From Helianthus annuus (Eukaryota > Streptophyta > Magnoliopsida > Asterales > Asteraceae): a stretch of DNA of 64,000 bases. The notes under the pieces were generated by a model, which searched no databases, was not told where the DNA came from, and worked only from the letters and a program-made list of their open reading frames with translations. Positions 30,400 through 42,440 of the stretch are shown here, piece by piece; the first letter of the stretch is position 1; each line of letters starts with the position of its first letter. The stretch lies in assembly GCF_002127325.2 (NCBI RefSeq), contig NC_035447.2, positions 23,493,780 through 23,557,779 of the forward strand. Reading direction: 5' to 3'. A program made the translations under genes and the position numbers.

Positions 30400-33300
30400 T
30401 CACTTGAAATAGAGCTTGAGGTGTATAGCATTCCAGGACCTTGGTAGCATATCCCCCTCCATATTCTTGAGTCTGTATGCTCCTTTCCCTGCTTCTGATT
30501 CAACCTCGTATGGTCCTTCCCATTTTGGGGCTAGCTTGCCATCGGCAGGATTGGTAGTATTCTGAAAAGCCTTTCTTAGTACCCAATCTCCAACCTTAAA
30601 CCTTCTGGTCCTAATGTTCTTGTTATATGCCCTGGATATTCTCTGTTGATATGCTGCCATCCTTAGCCTTGTCGCATCTCTTTTCTCATCTATAGTGTCT
30701 AACTCTTGACACAAGGCTTCAGGATTCTGCTCAGGATCACTTAGGGTTGATCTTACAGTGGGTATTGTCATTTCTGTCGGGATTACTACCTCTGCTCCAA
30801 ATACTAAGGAAAATGGAGTTTGCCCAGTAGCATTCTTCACAGTTGTCCTGTCAGCCCATAGGACAAATGGTAGTTCTTCTGCCCATCTTCCCTTCTTAGC
30901 CCCAAGTCGCTTTTTCAGATTGTTGACAATTATCTTGTTTGATGATTCTGCCTGCCCATTCGCTTGAGGATATACTGGAGTAGATGTTATCATTTTGATC
31001 CCCCAACTCTTGCATAAATCAGTGGTCCTCTTGCTTATAAACTGGGACCCATTATCACAAATGATTTCAGCTGGTACCCCGAACCTGGTCAGGATATTCC
31101 TTTTTATGAAGGACACTACTTCTTGGTCTCTAACTTGGACAAAGGCTTCAGCTGCAACCCATTTAGAGAAATAATCCGTCATTGCTAGCATAAAGACTTT
31201 TCCTCCCGGGGCCTTTGGTAATTTTCCTACTATATCCATCCCCCACTTCATAAATGGCCAAGGGGAAACAATAGGATATAACGGTTCAGCAGGCTGATGC
31301 AATATGTTACTATGTCTTTGGCATGCATCACATCTTCGAGCATACTCTATGGCATCTTTTCTCATTGTTGGCCAATAATATCCTGTCCTTAATACTTTCG
31401 AAAATAATGACCTGCCCCCAGTGTGGTTACCACAATCCCCTTCATGTATATCCCGAAGTACTTCTTTGGCTTCAGTATCCTCCAAGCATCTCAAGTATGG
31501 TCCTGCAAGAGATTTCTTATATAAAATATTATTTATAATAGTGAATCGTGATACCTTCATCCTAAATGCTTTAGGATTCTCATCTTCGGGGATATGTCCT
31601 TCCTTTAGATATCTCATAATTGGAGCTGTCCAGGACTTAGGATCCCTTTCAGGATACATCATTCCAGGATCTTGAATACTAGCTACTCCCTTATGCTGAG
31701 GATCCGTCGCAGGATACAGGATATGTAATATCGGTATCGGGGTCCCTTCTGGTATCCTGATTGATGATCCCAGGTTTGCCAATGCGTCTGCTTCGGCGTT
31801 ATCCTCTCTTGGTACCTGTTCAAGTGTAAAAATATCGAAATATCCTGCTAATTTTTTAAGAATACCGAGGTATTCAATTAGTTTCTCACCCTTGACTGCA
31901 TAGGATCCATTAAAATGATTAGTAATTAACAAGGAATCAACATATACTTGCAAATTCTTGATATTCATATTCTTAGCCAATTCTAATCCTGCGATTAAAG
32001 TTTCATATTCTGCCTCATTGTTAGTAGCAGGGAATTCACATCTAACAGCCTGGGGTATTATGTCCCCCTGTGGCGATTTTAGTAGTATACCTAAACCTAC
32101 ACCCCTTACATTAGATGCACCATCAGTATATAATATCCAGGATTCTAAGTTCTCTCCTAGTTGTTGCACTTCTAGGTCTACTTCATTTTGAATATCACTG
32201 CTGAAATCAGCCACAAAGTCTGCTAGAGCCTAAGACTTTATTGCATTTCTAGGTTCATATACTAAATCATAGGCACTTAATTTTACCGACCACTTAGCCA
32301 TTCTACCCGACATCTCCGGTTTCCTAAGCACATTCTTAATAGGATAATTAGTTTTAACATGAATCCTATGTGTTTCAAAATAATGTCTAAGCTTTGTTGA
32401 TGCCATTACTAGAGCCAATATTAGTTTTTCTAGGTGAGAATATCTAGTTTCAGCATTTAACAAACTTTTGCTAACATAATAAACAGGATACCGCTGACCT
32501 TCATGATCCTTTACGAGTATCGCACTTACTACATTCCCTGATACTGCAAGATACAGGGATAATGGTTCACCATCTTCAGGCTTCATCAATAGAGGCGCGG
32601 TTGAGAGATACTGCTTCAAATCCCGTAGGGCTGCTTCATGCTTCTCGCCCCATTCAAAGTTCTTATTCTTTTTCAGGATATCATAGAATTCTTTACACTT
32701 TTTCGAGGATCTTGAAATGAACCTATTCAGGGCTGCCACACGTCCTGTTAACCGCTGAACATCCTTCATGTTCGAGGGTGATTTTATATTCAAGATAGCT
32801 TTAATCTGCTCCGGGCTCGCCTCTATCCCTCTTTTTATCACCATGTATCCAAGAAACTTTCCTGCCCCCACTCCGAAATGGCATTTAGCAGGATTCAGCT
32901 TCATGTTGTATTGATCCAAGATATCAAATGCTCCCTTGATATCCTGGAGGTGATCCTCAGCCTTTTTAGATTTCACCACCATATCAACGAAATACACTTC
33001 CATGGTGTCCCCCAGTTTGTCTTTGAACATCATGTTCACCAATCTCTGGTACGTCGCACCTGCATTTTTTAAACCAAAAGGCATAGCAGTATAATAGTAA
33101 ATACCTGTTGGTGTCATGAAAGCAGTATCCTCCTGGTCTGAAGGTTCCATTTGAATCTGCTGGAATCCTGAGGATGCATCCATGAAGGTTAACATTTCGT
33201 GGCCGGCAGTGGCGTCCACCATCGAGTCTATATGAGGCAGAGGGAATGGGTCTTTTGGACAAGCTTTGTTCAGGTCTGTGTAGTCTACACAGACTCTCCA

Positions 33301-33699
33301 CTTCCCATTCTTCTTTTGAACCACTACCACATTTGCTAGCCATCTAGGGAATTTGACTTCTCTAATCATTCTAGACTTCAATAATCTTTCAACTTCCTCT
33401 TGGATAATTGCATTCCGTTCAGGGGCGAATTTCCTTCTCTTTTGTTGTATAGGCTTGTATGACCTGCCAATTCCAAGCTTGTGGGTAATAATGTCTTTTG
33501 ATATACCTGTCATATCCTCATGCTTTCATGCGAATGTAGACATCCTGCATTTCAGAAAGTTAGTTAATTGTTCTTCAATATCCTGAGGGATATTGGTTCC
33601 TACGAGCACCGAGATATCAGGATTATCCTGGTCCAGGATTACTCTTTTCACATCCTGCTCCGAAGTCTCCACGATATCCTGGGCCCGCATCTTTAATTG
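30400..33699 (-). pseudogene. RT-RNase H-integrase of element C with nonsense codons
   Basis: After the UAG at 33,702-33,700 the frame continues through a linker (DVKRVILDQDNPDI), is stopped by TGA where B has the tryptophan of FAWKHEDM (about 33,525), continues through RT, is stopped by TAG at about 32,228 where D has Gln in KSQALADF, then runs through RNase H (YTDGASNV, EAEYETL, VYVDSLL, EADALANL) and integrase (HEGDCGNH, CDACQRH; core GMDIVGK, ICDNGSQF, QAESSNK) to the stop at 30,400. The RT active site reads YFVD instead of YIDD (32,983-32,994), so one catalytic aspartate is lost. The integrase looks complete. C cannot supply its own RT. Confidence 0.9.
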
Positions 33700-33702
33700 C
33701 TA
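33694..33702 (-). promoter_or_regulatory. UAG-CAA-UUA: candidate readthrough stop between protease and RT (C)
   Basis: On the minus strand the protease ends CCA-GCA-TAG-CAA-TTA-AAG. TAG-CAA-TTA is exactly the leaky-stop hexanucleotide context of tobacco mosaic virus replicase. The frame is kept on both sides. C is diverged from B and D around this site (upstream residues and linker differ), yet stop and context are kept. Confidence 0.65.
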
Positions 33703-34430
33703 TGCTGGACTTGGTTTGGCCGAGGATTTCATTGAGGATGAGTAACATTCTTTTGCTTCTTGCTGATCCCTATCGATTTTGACAACTCCCCAAGGGGTAG
33801 GGATCTTAATGCATTGGTGATATGTTGATGGAACGGCCTTCATATCGTGAATCCACGGTCTTCCGAGGATGATGTTATAGCAGGATAGAGAATCCATCAC
33901 ACAGAAACGTTGCATCTTGTTGACTCCTTCGACATATACGGGCAGCTTTATCTCTCCCACTGTGTTCCTAGCTTCTCCACTGAAACCAACGAGCACAGTA
34001 GACTTCGAAGTGATATCCATCGGAGATACATTCATTCTCTTCAGAGTCTCCAGTTGGATTATGTTGACGGAACTGCCGTTATCAACCAGTATCCTGTGTA
34101 CAAAATGGTTAGCCACATATAACGTTATTACCAGAGCATCATGGTGCGGATCTTGGACAGTATCCCTGTCATCAGCGTCAAATGTGATCATTTTGTCAGT
34201 TGTGAGGGTAGTCATCTTGATAGGTTTGTCTCCCCTCTCAGCCTTAGCTTCTTTTGCATGTCTCTTTGCCGCTGAATACGAAGTCCCACAAATATCGGAT
34301 CCTCCCGAAATAAAGTTGATTATCTTGGCATCCGGGGGAGGTGAGGCCGCTCACTCAGGATCCTTTTCAGTATCCTGTCCTTTGTTCTTTTTTCTGCCCA
34401 AGAGATCTTTTAGATATCCCTTGCTTAGAA
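33700..34430 (-). pseudogene. C-terminal gag and protease of element C
   Basis: From the J border at 34,430 the frame gives SKGYLKDLLGRKKN (the end of gag), meets a TGA near 34,353, and continues as KIINFISGGSDICGTSYSAA into protease. The protease part (open from 34,215) has FVHRILVDNGSSVNIIQLE, with Asp-Asn-Gly at the active site where B has Asp-Gly-Gly, then VLVGFSGEARNTVGEIKLP and [12 protein letters not shown]. It ends at the UAG at 33,702. The fold would be a retropepsin dimer. Confidence 0.8.
34426..34430 (+). repeat. target-site duplication of J, left copy (tagaa)
   Basis: TAGAA before the J LTR matches 48,127-48,131 after the other LTR. Rejoining the ends restores the gag reading of C (LRKEISYLL followed by SKGYLKDLL). 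Confidence 0.95.
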
Positions 34431-37400
34431 TGTCACAACCCGATTTCCACGTGTTTCACCGATGGGCCCGGTGGGGGATTATCGCGACGTAGTTGGCAAC
34501 AATATAGTCAAACCACAATATAAATGCACAGCGGAAGCATAAAGATAGATATAATTCAACCATTTACTGTAATATCAAATGTATCACAAGTAGTTGAATA
34601 GTATCCACATGAGTGATCAAAATAAATAAAAATATTGTTCAACAGATAAGACATCAAGCTTGCGAGACTTCTTTAGATGCTAGGGAGCTATTACCAGCCA
34701 ATTACGTGTAGTACCTGCACTTAATCTTTTTGGGAAAATACGTCAGTTTACACTGGTAAATACGATCAACTGACTCATTTTGTAAAATGATTAAAAATTG
34801 GTTTGGATGCACGAGGCATAAACATGTTTGTTTAACTTGGGAAAATTATTTAATATTATAATCTTGTGAACGAATTACATGTTCCTTCTATGCGTTCAGT
34901 AGCCCGGATCATGCCGGGTTAAAGATCAATAGACACACCACATTGCGTAAAACCGAGGCGGGTAAACCATCGGCTACGTCTTTTAATAGTATAGACATCA
35001 TACCGGGTGTACGCCTACACCCGGGTGTCGAGGTCGTGGCCATTTCGTAAAATGATGCCAAGGATATCCGGGACATGGTCATTAACCCCCCAAAGGCTTT
35101 TAAGTAACAAGACTGTTTAAATGAGCCGATCAAACTATTCAATTAACCACCTAAGCGATGGAATTATTTGATGCTCAATCAAGCGGTATTTTATATACCG
35201 TAACCCAAGCCCGTATAAGGGAAAATAAGTTAAAAGTATTTACCTTTGCAATGTATATTCCTTAATCAGTTAAATCACAGGTATCTTTTACTGGGGCTCC
35301 TTATTCTAGAACGAAGGTTTAAATTAACCTATTAGAATCCTAACGGGTCTTTATATTAGCCGTAGCCTAGACCGGTTAGTTTCGAAGGATAGATACGGTT
35401 TAATCGCGTGAAAGGCGAAAACCGAGAATGGAATGTGATTCTGACCCAACAAGTTCGGAGACTTGTTTTACATGGGTTTAATATTAACACTCTGGATTTT
35501 GGGGTCAAAATGATATGGTTTGACCCGTATCGGCTAATCTATGTAAACTAGTTACATAAGCCGAACCGTGCGTGCAATAGGCGCAACGGGTAACCGTAGG
35601 AGTCCTACACTGTTTTCCTAAGTCAATATACTTTAAAGAGGTTGTGGTATCAGTGGGATACCTTCCATAATGCCCGTAACGAGTTTTAGTTCATTATACG
35701 CCCCGTAGGGGTTTTCCGGTAGTTTTAAAGACTTTTAAAGGCTTTCTGAGTTCTATAGGAAATCTGAGTTTCCCGATCAGTTTAATAAGTCTAAAATACT
35801 TTATTTATTATTTAAAATCAGTAGCAACTGGAATCGGGTCAAAAGACCTTGTAAAACTCAAGTTTTGGCCGAAAAGGGCATATTCGGTATTTACCGAACC
35901 GTAGCCATAACCGCAGGTTATGAGCAGGTTAAAATTAATTAAAAATCTTTAAAAATACCAAAATATTATTTAACTACAGTGGGTAAAAGTTTTGGTGACG
36001 AAATCTTGGTTTAGGTAGGCGTTATGCTAATTGCGCCGTTTATTACAAAAGTTTCTTATAAATGCGCTATTTAGCATAACTCCCATTCTAGACCTCGGAT
36101 TGGCGTGAAACTTTAGGGACATGCTTAGAATTTAGTAAGCAAGGTTATGGTCCCTTCACGTGTCCGAAATACTCGTTTTATTTTAAAAAGGGCGTTACGG
36201 TCAACTTTTAAATAATTAACGGAAATGTGTAAAAGAGTCGGACAAACAACAAACCGGTCACAGAGGTTTATACCATCATGTAACCTGGTCCTAAGAGAGT
36301 CCTAAGGCATATCTATATTGCACTAAAACGGGTCAGAACTGAGGTCAAAGCAAAAGTCAAACTTTTGCGACATTCGGCTCCGAACCGGGTCAATATAGCA
36401 AATGGTCGAATCAAACAAGTTTAGACAAGTTTATATACTTAATATCATGTTTTATAAGTGTTCAAACAGGTTTCATATCATCTAGATTACAGATTATGCA
36501 AGAAATCGCAAATTGACTTTCTGTTGACTTTTTAAGCATATGTTTGACTCGACATTTGAATTAGTTAGAGTGGTGATCAGGGGAAACCCTTTTAGGAGTT
36601 TATTACCCACATAAATACCAACACATAACTACTTTTGATTCGACATAAGACTGAGCCATTAAGGATTTACCTTGAAGTCAAACCGTGGTTACGACGGTTT
36701 GATTTTTAGCTATTTAACTAAGCAAAACAAGACCATAAATGTTCTAAACAACTTACAGAAGCTTGAGCACGATTTGGAATGCTAGAAGAAGACTTGGGAG
36801 CTTCAGAAATGATCAGAGAAGGTGTTTTGAGTTGTGATTAAGTTGTGAACTATGAATGCTTATTTATAGTGCAAGAATTGCTCTAAGATCTTTACAACTC
36901 AGCCTACAAGTGAGTATGGATGATGGGCAGGTGGCCTAGAGTGCTATGGGTCGAGTAGCGGGTGCCCATGCCTCATTTATTGCATGTTTGATCGTTCACT
37001 AGCTCAAAAGGCATGCAAGTCCAAAGTTTCTGCATCTGGGCGTCTCACGCGGCCCGCATGGAAGAACCATGCACTTTGTACGCGGGCCGCCTGAGTTCAA
37101 ATATCAGACGCGTGCAAATAGGAGGCTCGCGGCCCGCCTCAACTTAACCCAACACTCAACGCGGCCCGCGAGAGGGTTGTTTTTCAAGTTTTTTAAATCT
37201 TTTGTAATCATAATAGAATCCTGGTAAATAAATAACGAAATTTTCTGTAATTATTAACCTGACCTTTCGGGTTTGAAGGGGTAACTTTGCGATTTGGCCC
37301 TCGATTATTTACAACTAAGGGCCTCGTGTTATTTACCCGTATTGTTGAGTCCCCGGTTATCTTTGTTAATTATTCGGAAAGCCTTAACTTTCATTGTTGA

Positions 37401-37818
37401 CGCTTTTAACCCTTCTCGTACGAATTTGATCATAACTTTCTCGTTTTAAAACGGAACTTCGTGGAATTTATACACTATATCTTAGTGAGCGTATTTTACT
37501 GTTACAAAGCCTCGGGTATGTCAAAGGGTCACTCAGATGTATAATTAAACATGTTGACACAGTTAACCCCCGCAGTTTGTAATCTCTCACTTTCTTCCGC
37601 GTTTCGCTTCCGTACGATCCATGATTTATTCGTTTGAAGGTACGAGCACCATTTAGGGTTACTATACAGTATACTTACCCTTGTTTGACATTTATAACCC
37701 TCTAATTTATATACTTTCAAGGTTTGTCAACATTAGTCCTTTATTAAATATAATACGCCACGTGTAACTCAAGACACGTGTCAATACATTATTGGACACA
37801 AAATTTCGAGGTGTTACA
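34431..37818 (-). mobile_element. 3' LTR of element J
   Basis: 3,388 bp. A minus-strand TATA box (TATAAATA) is at 36,861-36,868. Four GCGGCCCGC/GCGGGCCGC words fall within 37,048-37,171, upstream of the TATA on the minus strand. Confidence 0.92.
36861..36868 (-). promoter_or_regulatory. TATA box in J LTR
   Basis: TATTTATA on the plus strand, TATAAATA on the minus strand, in an otherwise mixed-composition stretch. The 5' LTR copy is at 47,168-47,175, about 2.4 kb before the LTR end, so the R-U5 part would be long. Confidence 0.6.
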
Positions 37819-37836
37819 TCCTCACCCCCTTAAAAT
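37819..37836 (-). other. polypurine tract of element J
   Basis: On the minus strand TTAAGGGGGTGAGGA lies directly before the 3' LTR. Confidence 0.85.
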
Positions 37837-37871
37837 AAATCTCGACCCGAGATTTACTCAAGCAAATAGGG

Positions 37872-40841
37872 TTATTTCTCTTTCATCGTGGATTCAACTT
37901 CCCACGTGAATTCGGGACCTCTCCGGGCATCCCATTTAACTTTAACTATCGGCACATGTTTTCTTTGGAGCTTTTTCACCTGTCGGTCTTCAATCGACAA
38001 AGGCTTCTCCACAAACTTCAAGCTCTCATCTATATGCACATCTGTGTGTGGGATCACTAATGATTCATAAGCGAAGCATTTCTTTAGATTGCAGATGTGG
38101 AATACATTATGAATTCCATTGAGCTCTTCTGGTAAGTTTAATTTATAGGCAACTGACCCGACACGTTCGATAACCTCAAAAGGTCCTATGTACCGCGGGC
38201 TCAGTTTACCCTTCTTACCGAAACGCATCACCCCCTTCCAGGGTGATACTTTTAGTAACACTTTTTCACCTACCTCAAAGTGAAAATCTTTACGCTTTGG
38301 ATCAGCGTAACTTTTCTGCCTATCACGGGAAGCTTTGAGACGTTCCCGGATCTGGACAATCTTGTCCGTTGTCTCGAAAACTATCTCTGGTCCTGATAAT
38401 TGGACCTCTCCCACTTCCGCCCAACAAACAGGCGATCTACACTTCCTATCGTATAATGCCTCGAAAGGCGCAGCCTTTATGCTGGTATGGTAGTTATTGT
38501 TGTAGGAGAATTCGATTAGGGGTAAGTTCTTATCCCAACTACCACCTAAATCGATAGCACATGCTCGCAGCATGTCTTCTAACGTTTGAATAGTACGCTC
38601 ACTCTGACCGTCTATCTGAGGATGGTAAGCCGTACTAAAGTTCAAACGTGTGCCCAAAGATTGTTGAAAACTCTTCCAGAAGTGAGACGTGTATCTAGTA
38701 TCTCGATCAGAGATAATAGACACATGTATGCCATGTAAGGCGACAATCTTATCAACATATAACTGGGCCAATGTATCGGAGCTATAAGTCTCCTTGATGG
38801 GTAAGAAATGAACTGACTTAGTCAGTCGATCGACTATAACCCATATTGTGTCGTTTCCTTTGCTCGTTTTTGGTAACTTGGTGATAAAATCCATAGTTAC
38901 ACACTCCCATTTCCATTCAGGAAGTTCAGGCTGTTGTAGCAAGCCAGATGGCTTTTGATGCTCAGCCTTGACTTGCGCACAAGTCAAGCATTTGGCTACA
39001 TAATCGGCTACAGACTTTTTCAAGCCTATCCACCAATAGTTTGCCTTTAAATCCTGATACATTTTATCTGCTCCAGGATGGACAGAATATTTGGAACTAT
39101 GGGCTTCCTGGAGGATAACATCTCGTAGTCCTCCATAAATAGGGACCCATATCCGTCCATTCAATCTCAAAAGTCCATCTTTGTGAAGAGTTAACTGTTC
39201 CTCAGTTACTCCCAACTTTTCCTTATGATAATTAGCTTCCAACACAGCCTCTCGCTGTGCAGCTAATATCCTTTCAATCAAGTTATTCTTTACTTCCATT
39301 CTCCTAGCATTGATTCGGATGGGTTTCATCCTTTCTTTCCGGCTCAGGGCATCAGCGACTACATTCGCCTTGCCGGGATGGTACCTGATCTCACAATCAT
39401 AATCATTCAAGGTCTCCATCCAACGGCGTTGCCTCATGTTAAGCTCCTTCTGATTGAACAAATGTTGAAGGCTTTTGTGATCTGAATAGATCACGAACTT
39501 GATTCCATATAGATAATGCCTCCACAGTTTTAGTGCGAATACAACGGCACCCAGCTCCAAGTCATGGGTGGTGTAATTCTTTTCGTGCACCTTCAACTGT
39601 CTTGAAGCATAGGCAATCACCTTGCCTTTCTGCATGAGCACACACCCCATGCCAGTGTGTGACGCGTCGCAGTAGACTACGAACTCTTCGGTGCCTTCCG
39701 GCAGCATCAAAACAGGAGCGTTGCTCAGCCTTTGTTTCAAAATATCAAAGGATTCTTGCTGCTTTGGGCCCCAAATAAACTTTTCCTTCTTCTTGGTTAG
39801 AAAAGTTAAGGGCGCAGCAATCCTTGAGAAATTCTCAATGAATCTCCTGTAGTATCCTGCAAATCCCAGGAAACTACGGATCTCTGTGGGCGTCTTTGGC
39901 TCTTGCCAATTCATGACCGCCTCTACCTTAGCGGGATCCACCTGGATACCACTCTCACTTACGACATGTCCAAGAAATTGGACTTCTCGTAGCCAGAATT
40001 CACATTTAGAGAATTTGGCATAGAGTTTCTCGCGATGCAGCAATTCGAGAATACATCGTAGGTGTTTCTCATGGTCGGCTTTATTTCTTGAATAGATAAG
40101 AATTTCGTCGATGAATACGATGACAAATTTGTCCAAGTACGGCTTACAGACGCGATTCATGAGATCCATGAACGCAGCCGGTGCATTTGTGAGCCCAAAA
40201 GGCATCACTAGGAACTCGTAGTGACCGTAGCGAGTCCTAAATGCTGTTTTATGCACGTCTTCATCTCTGACCTTCAGCTGATGGTAGCCCGACCTTAAGT
40301 CGATCTTCGAGAAATAGCTATCCCCTTGCAATTGATCAAACAAATCGTCGATCCTTGGCAATGGGTACCTATTCTTTATCGTGACTTTATTGAGTTCACG
40401 ATAATCGATGCACAGACGCATCGATCCATCCTTTTTCTTCACAAACAGGACAGGTGCTCCCCAGGGAGACGAACTAGGCTTGATGAATCCTTTTGCTAAC
40501 AGTTCATCAAGCTGGGTTCTCAATTCCTTCATTTCAGTCGGTGCTAGCCTGTAGGGTGCTCTAGCAATGGGAGCTGCTCCAGGAATGATATCTATCCTGA
40601 ATTTCACCTGCCTATCTGGTGGCAACCCAGGTAGGTCTTCAGGGAAAACTTCTGGATACTCCGAAATGACAGGAATGTCTTCTATCCTTGCTTTGGATTC
40701 TTCAATAATCACTTGTGCCATGTAGATGACACAACCTCTTTTTAAGCACCTTGAAGCTTTGAGCATAGATACGTTCTTGGGTAATCCATACTGCGTATCC
40801 CCTCGAATGGTGAGCGATTCGCCAGTCGGGGTCTTTAGCAT
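37872..40841 (-). pseudogene. RT-RNase H-integrase-chromodomain of element J
   Basis: A 989-codon open frame. It begins at the end of the protease linker, then [12 protein letters not shown] (about residue 65), RT with [20 protein letters not shown], and [10 protein letters not shown] at 243 onward. The usual FIDD has become FIDE, so the second catalytic aspartate is a glutamate. RNase H has [31 protein letters not shown] and NVVADALSR. Integrase has HPGADKMY and [11 protein letters not shown] for zinc, then the core residues in [21 protein letters not shown] and DGQSERTIQ. The end ([14 protein letters not shown] to [16 protein letters not shown]) is a chromodomain-like segment, which in this lineage is thought to direct insertion toward marked chromatin. 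It would be translated with gag but for the TGA at about 40,888. Confidence 0.9.
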
Positions 40842-40883
40842 AATTTGTTTTCTATTACAGACTATCTGGGCCTGGTTGTGCGC

Positions 40884-42440
40884 TCACCAGTCCATGCCCA
40901 GAACAATGTCAAAACCAGCTAAATTAAAGGGTAGTAGAGATAGAGGAAAAGAATGGTTCTTAATGGATATCATACATCCCTCTAATATCGTGGAGACGGT
41001 TTCTACAGTGCCGTCTGCTAGCTCTACTTCGTACTTCACATTTAGGGTTTTAATAGGCATGTTCAACAGTTTGCAAAATTTTTGGTCTAGGAAGGATTTG
41101 TCAGCGCCCGAATCGAAAAGTACTCTTGCAAATATATTATTCACCAGAATTATTACGTTGTCGTCTTGCAGGGCTTCCTTCACATCCATTTTGAAGACTC
41201 TAGCGTTATTCTTTTTGGTTTCTTCAGTCTTCTTGGCGAACTTGGGGCAGTTGCTCCTGATGTGCCCCTTCTCACTACAGTTGTAGCAGGTCGCGTCTTT
41301 GATCTTCTTACAGTCCACAGTCTTGTGGTCTTTGGACTTGCACAGTCCACAAGCATATGTTTTTGACTGCGACTGTGAGCTCGGCCCAAACCTGCATTTC
41401 CCAAAGTGGAATTTTTGGCAGTTCTTGCATTTGGGCTTTTCTCCGGTTTGTTGCCCTTCTTTTCTCGCCTCCGTTCCTCTCTTGCCATCACCGCTTCCAC
41501 GGTGCTTCTTTCCCGACCTTCGCGAGGTATCATCCTCACGTTTCCTCTTTTCGGCCTCTTTGTTCCTCTGCGTTCTCAGTCGGACCGCGTCCATTGTGAG
41601 GGACAAAGAGAGGTCAGTCACAGACCTGAAGGTCGTTGGCCGAGAGGCCTTCACACTAGCCTTTATCGCGGGTTCTAACCCCCCGATAAAACGAGCAATC
41701 CTCCTTGGTTCCGGGGTGACTAGATAAGGAACCAAACGAGACATCGTATTGAAGCTCGTCAAATAGGCCTGGCAATCCAGATTTGTCATCACTAATGACA
41801 CAAAATCGGACTCTATCTTCTCTACCTCATGCTGAGGGCAGTAATTTTCCCTGATGAGAGAAACGAATTCCTCCCACGTCATGCTGTAAAGCATAGCTTT
41901 TCCTGAGGCCTGAACCAGCGCCCTCCACCAAGCTAGGGCCTCGCCCTTAAATGACTGTGACACAAACTTCTCTACATCCCTTTCAGCGCAGCCACTGATG
42001 TCCACTACTGTGTCCATCTCATCCAACCATGTCATGCATTCGACAGCACCCTTCTCCCCCGTAAAGTCTCGGGGTTTACAAGATACGAAGTACTTGTATG
42101 TGCAGCCCCTGGCACGGGAAGCATCAGTATACTCCCGTTCGCGACGAACACTATTTTCGTTTGACGAGTGGTTGTCGTCGTCTTTCTTGGGCTTGGACGA
42201 GTGGTTATCGTCGTCCTTCTTAGGTTTGAATAGTGGTTTGCTGTGGGTTTTTGAGTGTGTCTTTGGCTTTGATGGTGGTTTGGAAACTGTTCTGCTTCGG
42301 GATTCTGTATATTGTCGATCCAGAGCTGCTTGCACAGCGTTGTCGACAAGAGCCTTGAGTTGAGCGCCCGTTAGATTTATTTGGGCATTATCATAATCAT
42401 CTTCATTTGTATGACTACTTCCTTCATTTTGATTCGCCAT
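40884..42440 (-). CDS. Gag-protease of element J
   Basis: 518 codons starting MANQNEGSSHTNEDD. The retrotransposon gag domain is at about 110-260 (FTGEKGAVECMTWLDEMD, AWWRALVQASG, EFVSLIRENYCPQ). Then come three zinc knuckles, CKNCQKFHFGKC, CGLCKSKDHKTVDC and CYNCSEKGHIRSNC. The retropepsin active site is VLFDSGADKSFLD near 445, and the frame ends GFDIVLGMDW then TGA. In this lineage GMDWL continues straight into the RT part, so the TGA replaces one sense codon; the frame is kept afterwards. The base after the stop is G (TGA-GCG), not a known strong readthrough context. Confidence 0.88.
   Translation of the reverse strand: MANQNEGSSHTNEDDYDNAQINLTGAQLKALVDNAVQAALDRQYTESRSRTVSKPPSKPKTHSKTHSKPLFKPKKDDDNHSSKPKKDDDNHSSNENSVRREREYTDASRARGCTYKYFVSCKPRDFTGEKGAVECMTWLDEMDTVVDISGCAERDVEKFVSQSFKGEALAWWRALVQASGKAMLYSMTWEEFVSLIRENYCPQHEVEKIESDFVSLVMTNLDCQAYLTSFNTMSRLVPYLVTPEPRRIARFIGGLEPAIKASVKASRPTTFRSVTDLSLSLTMDAVRLRTQRNKEAEKRKREDDTSRRSGKKHRGSGDGKRGTEARKEGQQTGEKPKCKNCQKFHFGKCRFGPSSQSQSKTYACGLCKSKDHKTVDCKKIKDATCYNCSEKGHIRSNCPKFAKKTEETKKNNARVFKMDVKEALQDDNVIILVNNIFARVLFDSGADKSFLDQKFCKLLNMPIKTLNVKYEVELADGTVETVSTILEGCMISIKNHSFPLSLLPFNLAGFDIVLGMDW

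Noticed and set aside
34909..35142. A 77-codon ORF in both LTRs of J (also 45,216-45,449)
   Set aside because: Repeated only because the LTR is repeated; no domain or conserved start.
41166..42363. Several plus-strand ORFs of 80-142 codons opposite the J gag
   Set aside because: Shadows of the gag frame, low complexity, no splice or start support, unlike the antisense gene of the Tat elements.
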